DNA from: Actinoplanes siamensis
Lineage (GTDB): Bacteria > Actinomycetota > Actinomycetes > Mycobacteriales > Micromonosporaceae
Assembly (NCBI RefSeq): GCF_016862395.1
Contig: NZ_BOMW01000016.1
Span: 1-64,000, forward strand
Length of the DNA: 64,000 bases
Reading direction: 5' to 3'
Shown here piece after piece: positions 25,007 to 32,739 of the stretch (its first letter is position 1; each line of letters begins with the position of its first letter). The translations under genes and the position numbers were made by a program. The notes below the pieces were generated by a model that saw nothing but the letters and a program-made list of their open reading frames with translations, did not search any database and was not told the DNA's origin.

Positions 25007-27364
25007 GTGCCCAACCAAGCGGAGCCACTCTCCGTCCGCCACCAGCCCTGGGCGACGCCCCTGCGCAGGCCACGGATGAGCAACACCGAGGACGTCCGGC
25101 CCGGCCTGTCACTGACGAACCGGTACCTGACGCGCAACGGTGTCCCGGTCATCCCGGTCTCCGGGGAGATGCACTACAGCCGGGTGCCGCGGCATCGCTG
25201 GGCCGAGCGCCTACGCCAGATGAAGGCCGGCGGCGTCACCGTGGTGGCCAGCTACGTCTTCTGGCTGCACCACTCGCCGGCCCCGGGGGAGTGCCGCTTC
25301 GACGGCAACCTCGACGTCGGCGCCTTCGTCGACCTGGCCGTCGAGACCGGCCTGGAGGTCGTCCTGCGGATCGGCCCGTGGGTGCACGCCGAGAGCCGCA
25401 ACGGCGGCTTCCCGGACTGGGTCCAGCGCGCCCCGGTCCGGCACCGCACCGACGACCCCGGCTATCTGGAGCTCGTCGCGGACTGGTTCGGCCGGCTCGG
25501 CGCCGCCGTCGGCGACCGCTTCGGCAAGGTGCTCGGCATCCAGCTGGAGAACGAGCTGTACACCCAGCCCGGCCACCTGCGCACGCTCAAGCGGATGGCC
25601 CGCGAGGCCGGCATGGCCGCGCCGATCTGGACCGCCACCGCCTGGGACAGCGCGGAGCTGCCCGAGGAGGAGGTGCTCCCGCTCTACGGCGGGTACGGCG
25701 ACGGCTTCTGGGTGGACGCGGACGCGCCGTGGGCGCCGAACTTCCGCGACCACTACTTCTTCTCACACGTCTGGGACGACCCGGGCATCGGCGCCGACGT
25801 GCGGCGCGCCCAGAACATCGAGGCGGCCAAGGGCGGCCCACGCACCCCGTCCGATCTCTTCCCGGCCGCCACCTGCGAGCTCGCCGGCGGGATGGCCACC
25901 GCGTACCACAGGCGCCCGCGCCCGTCCGCGCTGGACGTGGCGACCATCGCGCACTGCAAGATCGGCAACGGGTCGGCCTGGCAGGGTTACTACATGTATA
26001 CCGGCGGCACCAACCCGAGCAGTCCGGAAGGCATGCAGGAGTCGCACGCCACCGGCTACCCGAACGACCTGCCGCGCCTCGGCTACGACTTCCACGCCCC
26101 GATCGGCGAGGCCGGCGCGCTCGCCCCCAGCCACGCCGAGTTGCGCCGCCAGCACATCTTCCTGTCCGCCTTCGGCGACCGGCTGGCCGAGATGCCGTCC
26201 AGCCTGCCGGACGTGCGCCCGAACGGCGTGGAGGACAGCGAGACCCTGCGCTGGGCGCTGCGCAGCGACGGCCGCAGCGGCTTCCTCTTCGTCGCCTGGC
26301 ACCAGCCGCACGTCCCGCTCGACACCTACCGGGGGGCACGCTTCCGGGTCGTACTCGAGGAGGGCGCTCTGGAATTCCCGGCGGAGCCGGTGGACATCCC
26401 GGCCGGGACCCTCGCGCGCTGGCCGGTCAACCTGACCGCCGGCGGCGTGCGTATCGCCTGGGCCACCGCCTCCGCGCTGACCCTGCTGCCCGGCGCGGTG
26501 CCTACGCTGGTGCTGCTCGCCGACGCCGGCATCAGCCCCTCGCTGGCCGTTTCCGATCAGGCGCCGATCGCGCTCGTGCCGGGGCTGGCGCCGGTCCGGC
26601 TGGAGACCGCGACCGGCGCGCTCGACGTGCTGGTGCTGCCGGCCGAGACCGCCGGGTCCGTCTGGGTCTGTGCGGAGGCCGGCCGCCGGCTGCTGCTCAG
26701 CGACGACGAGCTGCAGTGGGACGCCGCCGGGCGGCTGTCGGTCAAGACCGGCAGGGCGACTGCGGCGGTACGGGCCTACGACCCGGCCGCCCGCACGTTC
26801 ACCGACCTGGCGATCGGGCCGTGGCGTGCCCCGCTCGCCGCCGAGGTCCGCGCCGTCGAGCTGCGCGCGGCCACCGCCGTGCCGGCCCGGTACGGCGAGC
26901 ACGACGGCCGCCCGTCCGCTCCGGGCCGCGCGGCGTTCGACGAGCACGCCGCGGTCTACCGCCTTCAGCTGCCGGACTGGGCCGCCGACCCGGAGCACGA
27001 CGCGCTGCTGCGCATCGACTGGGCCGGTGACGTCGCCGAGCTGCGCGTCGACGGCGTCCCGGTCACCGACCGGTTCTGGGACGGCTCGCACTGGCTGGTC
27101 AACCTGGTCGACGCCGGCTACCGCGCGGGCGCCGAGGTGACCCTGCACCTGCTGCCGCTGGCCACGGTCTCCCGGGTGTCGGTGCCCGAGGACGCCCGGG
27201 ACCGCCTGGTCGCCGCGGACCCGCAACTGCTGGCTCTCGACGCGATCCGGGTGACCGGCCGCGGCGTCGCCACCGAGCCGGAGCCCGTGCAGCGGGTGGG
27301 CCGGACGGCCGACGGACGCGTGATCGTCCACTCCGACGACACCGAGCCGTTCGTCGCGCGCTGA
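25007..27364 (+). CDS. Beta-galactosidase, GH35
   Basis: A 785-residue intracellular glycosidase removing terminal beta-galactose (EC 3.2.1.23). The N-terminal barrel has SGEMHYSRVP, RIGPWVHAESRNGGFPDW, the acid/base E183 in QLENEL and the probable nucleophile E291 in CELAGG (the usual family motif is TE-aromatic-xGG, so this is a divergent version). Beta-sandwich domains follow. There is no signal peptide, so it should process imported galacto-oligosaccharides. GTG 25007 has GAGGGG upstream; ATG 25076 is a shorter alternative. Confidence 0.92.
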   Translation: MPNQAEPLSVRHQPWATPLRRPRMSNTEDVRPGLSLTNRYLTRNGVPVIPVSGEMHYSRVPRHRWAERLRQMKAGGVTVVASYVFWLHHSPAPGECRFDGNLDVGAFVDLAVETGLEVVLRIGPWVHAESRNGGFPDWVQRAPVRHRTDDPGYLELVADWFGRLGAAVGDRFGKVLGIQLENELYTQPGHLRTLKRMAREAGMAAPIWTATAWDSAELPEEEVLPLYGGYGDGFWVDADAPWAPNFRDHYFFSHVWDDPGIGADVRRAQNIEAAKGGPRTPSDLFPAATCELAGGMATAYHRRPRPSALDVATIAHCKIGNGSAWQGYYMYTGGTNPSSPEGMQESHATGYPNDLPRLGYDFHAPIGEAGALAPSHAELRRQHIFLSAFGDRLAEMPSSLPDVRPNGVEDSETLRWALRSDGRSGFLFVAWHQPHVPLDTYRGARFRVVLEEGALEFPAEPVDIPAGTLARWPVNLTAGGVRIAWATASALTLLPGAVPTLVLLADAGISPSLAVSDQAPIALVPGLAPVRLETATGALDVLVLPAETAGSVWVCAEAGRRLLLSDDELQWDAAGRLSVKTGRATAAVRAYDPAARTFTDLAIGPWRAPLAAEVRAVELRAATAVPARYGEHDGRPSAPGRAAFDEHAAVYRLQLPDWAADPEHDALLRIDWAGDVAELRVDGVPVTDRFWDGSHWLVNLVDAGYRAGAEVTLHLLPLATVSRVSVPEDARDRLVAADPQLLALDAIRVTGRGVATEPEPVQRVGRTADGRVIVHSDDTEPFVAR

Positions 27365-27564
27365 CCTCCGCGGAACGCGACGACCTGGCCGGATCTATCT
27401 GGACGTGCTGGGCCGGCTCGGCCGTTACCTCCCCGGCCAGGAGCCGCCGCCCCACATCGGCGGCGTGCGCCAGGCGCCGGTCCGGGCTGGACGCGACGCG
27501 CTGCTGACCGGCGCGAGTCCGGCCGGGCCCCGGTGGGCCCGGCCGGATCGGCACGCCGCCGGGT

Positions 27565-27987
27565 TCACCCGATGGTGAACTTGACCTCGGCCAGGGCGCT
27601 GTTGTCGATGACCTCGTCGTCGCAGCTGAGCTTCGCCGTCGTGGTGCAGTAGAACTCGTTCGGCGCGCCGTACGGGTTGAGCCAGGTGATGGTGAACTCG
27701 CCCTTCTCGGTCCGGAAGGTGATGTTGCCGGCGGTGCCGCCCTTCTCCTCGTCCGACACGGTGCGGAACCAGTCGGAGTCGCCGGCCGAGATGTCCTTGA
27801 AGGGCCGGACGTCCCAGCCCCCCTCGGTGACTCGGTAGCGGGCCCGGGTGAAGTCGTAGCTGCTGTCGTTGACGACGGTGATCTTGACGGCGTGGTCGCC
27901 GACCTTGGCCTGCGCGACGCCGGGAAGGCCGGCGGCGAGTCCCGCGGTGGCCAGCGCCGCGGCGGTTCCGATACGCAGAAGATTCAT
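27565..27987 (-). CDS. Small secreted beta-rich protein, possibly aegerolysin-like
   Basis: A 140-residue protein with a Sec signal (MNLLRIGTAAALATAGLAAG, cleavage after AQA) and then a compact domain of about 110 residues: ITVVNDSSYDFTRARYRV, GGWDVRPFKDISAG, GTAGNITFRT, FTITWLNPYGAPNEFYC. The order of an N-terminal VxN-S strand, a central GTxG strand and a W-NPYG strand resembles aegerolysin or crystal-protein-like beta-sandwiches, but this is pattern recognition only. Three cysteines are in or near the C-terminal third. GGAG sits 6 nt before ATG 27987, favouring it over ATG 27999. Confidence 0.7.
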   Translation of the reverse strand: MNLLRIGTAAALATAGLAAGLPGVAQAKVGDHAVKITVVNDSSYDFTRARYRVTEGGWDVRPFKDISAGDSDWFRTVSDEEKGGTAGNITFRTEKGEFTITWLNPYGAPNEFYCTTTAKLSCDDEVIDNSALAEVKFTIG

Positions 27988-28121
27988 GACTGTCTCCACA
28001 GCTCCCGTTGGATAAGTACGACGATTCGGGGCGAACAGGACAACCCCGGACGTACTCGTCGAGTATCGCGTACCGCAAATCGCTTACCCGGAGAATGTTT
28101 GAAATCGAATCCGACGAGTTC

Positions 28122-28709
28122 TTACCGCTGACACTTCCGCACGACGGTCACCGTCGATCCGGCCTCGACAGCCAGCGACAGGGTGAGCCCGTCCTTGAGC
28201 GGCACGCAGGACACCTCGGACCCGCGGCGGATCAGCAGGTAGTCTTCGGTCGACTGCCGGGGCACGAACCAGGTCAGCGCGACCGCCGCCACCAGCGCGG
28301 CCATGGCCCCCACGACCGCTCGCCGCGCCTGCCGCAGCAACCTCGCGGCGCTCTGCTCCTGCCTCTGGAAACCGTCACGGACCTGGGCGTACGTGCTCAG
28401 CGCCGACCCGATGCTGCCCTGCGCCGCCTCGGCCGCGCACCACGTCGCGAACCCGGCGCCACCGATCGCCGCCAGCACACAGATCCCCGCCGCGACCCGC
28501 CACCCGACGGGCAGCTGATCCACACTGCGCGGCCCGGCGACCAGGGCCACCAGGCTGAGCAGCCCGGTCAACGACCCGATCGTGGCCGCCCAGCGGCCGG
28601 CCACCGCCCGCACGTCGTACAGCGAGTCCAGCGTCAGCCGCCGCGCCCGCGCCTGCCACTCCCGGTCCACCGCGGTCACCGTGCCGGGCCGCGCCCGCAG
28701 CCTGATCAC
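28122..28709 (-). CDS. Membrane protein of unknown function
   Basis: A 195-residue protein with two hydrophobic pairs. Helices near residues 40-60 and 70-90 are followed by a cytoplasmic amphipathic stretch (YAQVRDGFQRQEQSAARLLRQARR), a third helix near 130-150, and a short extracytoplasmic tail with two Cys (EVSCVPLKDG, VVRKCQR). The GTG start overlaps the stop of the Cys-rich gene upstream by 4 nt, so the two are translated together and probably work together. No family recognised. Confidence 0.72.
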   Translation of the reverse strand: MIRLRARPGTVTAVDREWQARARRLTLDSLYDVRAVAGRWAATIGSLTGLLSLVALVAGPRSVDQLPVGWRVAAGICVLAAIGGAGFATWCAAEAAQGSIGSALSTYAQVRDGFQRQEQSAARLLRQARRAVVGAMAALVAAVALTWFVPRQSTEDYLLIRRGSEVSCVPLKDGLTLSLAVEAGSTVTVVRKCQR

Positions 28710-29020
28710 GGCTGGTCCGCCAGCAGCTCGAGGTAGGCGGCGCGGCCGCACCCGGTGCGCCCGGCGGGCCGTCCCTCGTGGTCCTGCACGCAGTCGCAGA
28801 CCACCAGCACCGGCTCCGGCCCGGTCGGCGGGGTCCACCTCGGATCGGGCCGGGCCCCGGGCGCCATGATCACCGTGACCACCCGCGTCTCGGTCGGATG
28901 GCCGCAGGTCGGGCAGTCGCCGGACAGCCGGACCCCGCCGGCGATCTGCTCGACCGCCCAGGTCCGCTCCACGGCCTCCGGCCAGCCCGGCGGCGTCTCC
29001 TCGCGGTACGGAACGGTCAT
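28706..29020 (-). CDS. Small zinc-ribbon-like protein
   Basis: A 104-residue protein with a CPTCGH knuckle near residue 38 and a second cysteine set, CDCVQDHEGRPAGRTGCG, near residues 75-92, suggesting one Zn site. It ends AAYLELLADQP. GGAGGGG is 7 nt upstream of ATG 29020. It is the first gene of a two-gene unit with the membrane protein downstream. Function unknown; a Zn-ribbon adaptor or regulator is possible. Confidence 0.72.
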   Translation of the reverse strand: MTVPYREETPPGWPEAVERTWAVEQIAGGVRLSGDCPTCGHPTETRVVTVIMAPGARPDPRWTPPTGPEPVLVVCDCVQDHEGRPAGRTGCGRAAYLELLADQP

Positions 29021-29123
29021 GGGCACGCCCCTCCGTGATGGTGGCTTCGCGTCATGCTAGGTCGCCGAGTCCACCATCGAGCAGACGGGTCCGGCGGCGG
29101 GTCCGGCGTAGTAGGGTCCAGCC

Positions 29124-31145
29124 ATGGGCGGTGATCGATCTCTAGGCGTCGAGGAGCCGGCCGCCGTCCACTACGAGCAGGAAGAACGGCCGGCCCGGGA
29201 GCTGGGCGGACGCGTCGGAACCGGGGTCGCCGGGGTCGCCGCCGGGGCTGGGCTGTGCACCCTCTGGCAGGTGTTCCGGCCGCTCGCGCAGGGCAGCCAG
29301 TTCTACCTGATCGTCTTCCTGGCGGTGACGCTGCCGCTGGTGTTCCTCGCGTACAAGGCACGACGCGACAGCGACCGGAAGCCCACCTGGAGCGACTGGA
29401 TCCTCGCCGCCGCCGCGCTGGTCGCCTGCCTCTACCCGGTCAACCCGCTCGGCGGGGGCTACGACGGTTTCCTCGACCGGCAGGCGCTGCTCGAACCCGT
29501 CGACGTCGCCTTCGGCGCCGTCCTGCTGGTCCTGGTCGTCGAGGCCGCCAGGCGAACGACCGGGCTGGCGCTGCCCGTCGTCTGCCTCGCCTTCCTGCTG
29601 TACGGGTACTACGGCGGCCGGCTCCCGCAGGACTGGCCGATCGCCCACGCCGGACTCGACTTCGCGCAGATCGTCGACGCGCTGTACAACTCGGGGAGCG
29701 GGTTCTACGGCACGCCGCTGGACGTGGCCGCGACGTACATCGTGCTCTTCACCATCTACGGCGCCGTGCTCGACCTCTCCGGGGCCAGCCGGTTCTTCGT
29801 CGAGCTGTCGGTCGCCGCGTTCCGTAGGTCGCGCAGCGCCGCCGGGCGGACCGCCGTGGCCGCGGGCTTCCTGCTCGGCACCGTCTCCGGGTCGGGGACC
29901 GCGACGGCGGTCAGCGTGGGCGCGGTCACCTGGCCGATGCTGCGCCGCGCCGGGTACCCGCCCGAGCAGGCCGGCGGCATGCTCGCGGCGGCCGGGGTCG
30001 GCGCCATCCTGTCACCGCCGACGCTGGGCGCCGCGGCGTTCATCGTCGCCGAGTACCTCGACGTCTCCTACCTGACCGTGCTGGGCTGGGCGACGATCCC
30101 GACGCTGCTCTACTACCTCGGCATCCTGCTGGCTGTGGAGATCGACGTACGCCGGTTCGGGGTGCGCGCCGTGGATCCGCCCACGACCAGCGCGTGGCGG
30201 CTGCTGACCCGGTCCGGCTACCACTTCTCGTCGCTCGTCCTGATCGTCGTGCTGCTCGCGATCGGGGAGAGCGCCACCCGCGCCGTGGTCTACGCGACGC
30301 TGCTCGCAGTGGCGCTGTCCTTCCTGGACCGCGGGGCGCGGCTGACCCCGGTCCGGCTCTTCGGCGCGCTCGCGGCCGGGGTCCGCGGGGTGCTGCCGGT
30401 GGTCGCGGTGTGCGCCGCGGCCGGTGTGATCACCGCTGTCACCACCAAGACCGGCCTCGGCGCCCAGCTCGCGTCCCTGCTGGTCAGCGGCGCGCGGGCG
30501 ATCACCGACAACCCGGACGTGGTGCTCGCCTCGACGGTGGTGCTGGCCGCCGTGGCGCTGTCCGTGCTGGGCCTCGCGGTGCCGGTGACAGCCAGCTTCA
30601 TCATCGGCTGGGTGATCATCGGGCCGGCATTGCTGGGGCTCGGGGTGGCCGCGCCGGCCGCCGCCATGTTCGTCTTCTACTACTCGGTGCTCTCCGAGGT
30701 CACGCCGCCGACCGCGCTCGCCGCGGTGGGCGCGAGCGCCATCACCGGCGGGCGGACCATGCCGACGATGTGGCAGGCGCTGAAGTACGCGCTGCCGGCG
30801 TTCCTCGCGCCGATCGCCTTCGTGCTCACCGATCGCGGCGAGTACCTGCTGGCCAGAGGGCCGATCGGCGGCATCCTGTGGACCAGCGCGGCGGCCGGGC
30901 TGGCGGTGCTCGGGCTGGCCGTGGCGACCGGCGGCTGGGTGCCGGGCATCGGCCCGGCCGGGGCGCCGAGCCGGGTGCTCGGCGCCGTGGCCGGGTTGTT
31001 CCTGCTCTACCTCGCGCCGCTCGCGGCCGGCGTCGGCGTGGCGGCGCTGGCGGTCGCCGCGCTGCTGGCGGCCCTCACCCGGGGGCGCGACGACACAGGC
31101 CGTACCAGAGACGGCACCGAGACAGCGACCGGAGGACCCGCATGA
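29124..31145 (+). CDS. TRAP transporter fused small/large permease (DctQM type)
   Basis: A 673-residue polytopic membrane protein. The N-terminal third (four helices) corresponds to the DctQ small subunit. The rest is a DctM-type permease with GTVSGSGTATAVSVGAVTWPML and AAAGVGAILSPPTLGAAAFI, hallmarks of TAXI-associated TRAP permeases. It imports organic acids or related solutes driven by an ion gradient. The stop overlaps the start of the binding protein (ATGA). The substrate is not predictable here. Confidence 0.93.
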   Translation: MGGDRSLGVEEPAAVHYEQEERPARELGGRVGTGVAGVAAGAGLCTLWQVFRPLAQGSQFYLIVFLAVTLPLVFLAYKARRDSDRKPTWSDWILAAAALVACLYPVNPLGGGYDGFLDRQALLEPVDVAFGAVLLVLVVEAARRTTGLALPVVCLAFLLYGYYGGRLPQDWPIAHAGLDFAQIVDALYNSGSGFYGTPLDVAATYIVLFTIYGAVLDLSGASRFFVELSVAAFRRSRSAAGRTAVAAGFLLGTVSGSGTATAVSVGAVTWPMLRRAGYPPEQAGGMLAAAGVGAILSPPTLGAAAFIVAEYLDVSYLTVLGWATIPTLLYYLGILLAVEIDVRRFGVRAVDPPTTSAWRLLTRSGYHFSSLVLIVVLLAIGESATRAVVYATLLAVALSFLDRGARLTPVRLFGALAAGVRGVLPVVAVCAAAGVITAVTTKTGLGAQLASLLVSGARAITDNPDVVLASTVVLAAVALSVLGLAVPVTASFIIGWVIIGPALLGLGVAAPAAAMFVFYYSVLSEVTPPTALAAVGASAITGGRTMPTMWQALKYALPAFLAPIAFVLTDRGEYLLARGPIGGILWTSAAAGLAVLGLAVATGGWVPGIGPAGAPSRVLGAVAGLFLLYLAPLAAGVGVAALAVAALLAALTRGRDDTGRTRDGTETATGGPA

Positions 31146-32143
31146 GACGAATCCTGGCCGTCACCACCCTGTCCGCGCTGGCCCTGGCCGCCACCTCGTG
31201 CGGCGGCCGGCAGAACACCGCGGCCACCGACGCCGGTGGCGACGTCACCTGTCAGGTCGCCCAGGACACCCGGATCGGCATCGCGACCGGCAACGCCACA
31301 GGTGTCTACTTCGCGCTGGGCAACGCCTTCGCCGAGCAGGTGAACGCCTCCGGCGGCAAGGTGCGGGCCACCGCCGCGGAGACCGGGGCGTCGGTGCAGA
31401 ACATCCAGCAGCTCGTGGCCGGCACCTACGACGTGGCGTTCTCGCTCGCCGACACGGCCGCCGACGCGGTCGGCGGCACCGGCGGCTTCACCGCGAAGCA
31501 GCCGGTCGCCGCGCTGGCCCGGATCCACACCAACTACACGCAGGTGATCGTCCGCAAGGCCGCCGGGATCAAGGACGTCGCCGGGATGAAGGGCAAGCGG
31601 ATCTCCACCGGATCGCCGAAGTCCGGCACCGAGGTGATCGCCAACCGTGTCCTGACCGCGGCCGGTCTGGACCCGGCGAAGGACGTCAGCGCGCAGAAGC
31701 TCGACCTGACCAAGACCGTGGACGGGATCAAGGACGGCACGATAGACGCGTTCTTCTGGTCCGGCGGCCTACCCACCCCGGGGATCACCGACCTGCTCAC
31801 GACCGCGAAGGACCAGGTCGAGTTCCTGGACATCACCCCGCTGCTGCCCGAGCTGCGGAAGATCAACGAGGTGTACCAGGAAGGGGTCGTCCCGGCGGCG
31901 GTCTATCAGCAGGCAGCCGACGTGAAGACCGTCGTCGTGCCGAACTTCCTGCTGGTCCGGGCGGACCTGGACCCGGACGTGGCCTGCGTGCTGACGAAGA
32001 CCCTGTTCGACAGGAAGGCGCAGCTGGCGCAGGCCAACGCGGCGGCCAGGGAGATCACGCTGGAGACGGCGCGCAGGACGTCGCCGGTGCCGGTGCACCG
32101 CGGCGCGGAGAAGGCCCTCGACGACCTGCACGCCCCGCAGTGA
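31142..32143 (+). CDS. TAXI-family TRAP solute-binding lipoprotein
   Basis: A 333-residue binding protein. The signal peptide ends at the lipobox AATSCG (Cys near residue 20). The TAXI motif region reads IGIATGNATGVYFALGNAFAEQVN, with GASVQNIQQLVAGTYDVAFSLADTA following. It delivers substrate to the fused permease encoded immediately upstream. GGAGG lies 7 nt before ATG 31142. Glutamate-type substrates are known for some homologues, but this one is unassigned. Confidence 0.94.
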   Translation: MRRILAVTTLSALALAATSCGGRQNTAATDAGGDVTCQVAQDTRIGIATGNATGVYFALGNAFAEQVNASGGKVRATAAETGASVQNIQQLVAGTYDVAFSLADTAADAVGGTGGFTAKQPVAALARIHTNYTQVIVRKAAGIKDVAGMKGKRISTGSPKSGTEVIANRVLTAAGLDPAKDVSAQKLDLTKTVDGIKDGTIDAFFWSGGLPTPGITDLLTTAKDQVEFLDITPLLPELRKINEVYQEGVVPAAVYQQAADVKTVVVPNFLLVRADLDPDVACVLTKTLFDRKAQLAQANAAAREITLETARRTSPVPVHRGAEKALDDLHAPQ

Positions 32144-32231
32144 CGGTCCGGCGGCCGCGCGCCGGTCACCAGGTCGTGGCCGCCGGTCCCCGCCGGAGCC
32201 GACCGGACGGGTCGGGCTGAGGACAAATGCG

Positions 32232-32260
32232 TTGCCGGTCCGGGGCGGGCCTTCTAGGTT
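32232..32260 (+). promoter_or_regulatory. Promoter of the leader/tRNA locus
   Basis: TTGCCG (32232-32237) and TAGGTT (32255-32260) with 17-nt spacing, close to the actinobacterial housekeeping consensus. Transcription would start near 32267. The promoter is embedded in long inverted repeats: 32237-32249 pairs with 32317-32329, and GGACACAGC 32261-32269 pairs with 32298-32306. Confidence 0.6.
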
Positions 32261-32295
32261 GGACACAGCTTCCACGTCTCGAGGAGTTCAGGACG

Positions 32296-32343
32296 ATGCT
32301 GTGTCCGGACCTTTATCCCGCCCCGGATCGGTGGCGCGGCTGA
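32296..32343 (+). CDS. 15-codon leader ORF
   Basis: ATG 32296 opens MLCPDLYPAPDRWRG and stops at TGA 32341-32343. GAGGAG at 32281-32286 is 9 nt upstream, an excellent ribosome binding site for so short an ORF. The first seven codons include TGT, CTT and TAT, all rare in such a GC-rich genome. The start codon falls at the edge of the 3' arm of a perfect 9-bp inverted repeat (GGACACAGC/GCTGTGTCC). The ORF ends 18 nt before the stem of an intrinsic terminator. Position and codon content fit a leader peptide that senses translation speed; this is inference. Confidence 0.55.
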   Translation: MLCPDLYPAPDRWRG

Positions 32344-32361
32344 GCCCGCCCGCACATGTGC

Positions 32362-32396
32362 GCCGCTGATCCCCGTACGGGAAAGGCGGCTTTTTT
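32362..32396 (+). terminator. Intrinsic terminator after the leader ORF
   Basis: GCCGC (32362-32366) pairs with GCGGC (32386-32390) around the self-complementary CCCGTACGGG, followed by six T residues (32391-32396). The palindrome GCACATGTGC (32352-32361) abuts it. This is the only terminator in the window with a clean T-tract and it separates the leader from the tRNA cluster. Confidence 0.75.
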
Positions 32397-32412
32397 GTGT
32401 TTGGTGGAATCC

Positions 32413-32488
32413 TGCCCTCGTAGCCCAACCGGCAGAGGGCCGGTGTTGAGGACGCCGGTGGTGCGCGTTCGCATCGCGCCGGGGGGCA
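32413..32488 (+). tRNA. Degenerate tRNA-Leu(GAG)-like element
   Basis: It folds as a cloverleaf: acceptor GCCCTCG (32414-32420) against CGGGGGGC with one extra G, D stem GCCC/GGGC with GG in the loop, anticodon stem CGGTG/CGCCG with loop TTGAGGA (anticodon GAG), and T stem GCGCG/CGCGC with loop TTCGCAT. Departures from a normal tRNA are the bulged acceptor, no base 26, C instead of the conserved A58, and a short variable loop although Leu tRNAs are class II. It may be a pseudo-tRNA or a noncanonical array tRNA. Confidence 0.45.
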
Positions 32489-32509
32489 ACGGTGTTCCGG
32501 ACGCGCCAC

Positions 32510-32590
32510 GCGGGCGCGCCGACGTCGGAGAGTCGGGCCCGGCTGTAAACCGGGTGCTTCGCTGAGCAGGTTCGAATCCTGCCGCCCGCA
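32510..32590 (+). tRNA. tRNA-Tyr (GTA)
   Basis: A perfect 7-bp acceptor (GCGGGCG/CGCCCGC, discriminator A), D stem CCGA/TCGG, anticodon stem CCCGG/CCGGG with loop CTGTAAA (anticodon GTA), an 11-nt variable arm, and T arm GCAGG-TTCGAAT-CCTGC. The D loop is unusual (no A14; C at position 8). CCA is not encoded. Confidence 0.75.
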
Positions 32591-32600
32591 CGCACCACCC

Positions 32601-32671
32601 GATCGCATGCCCGAGTGGTCAGGGAACCGCCTGCAAAGCGGTGCACGCCGGTTCGAATCCGGCTGCGATCT
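32601..32671 (+). tRNA. tRNA-Cys (GCA)
   Basis: Acceptor GATCGCA/TGCGATC with discriminator T, D stem CCC/GGG, anticodon stem ACCGC/GCGGT with loop CTGCAAA (anticodon GCA), 4-nt variable loop, and T arm GCCGG-TTCGAAT-CCGGC. All stems are perfect. It lies 10 nt after the Tyr tRNA, so the two are probably one transcript. Confidence 0.92.
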
Positions 32672-32739
32672 CGTTGAACCGGCTGACGGCAACGGCGGTA
32701 CACCCCGGCAACAGCAGCTCCCACCAGGGGGAGACCGGG

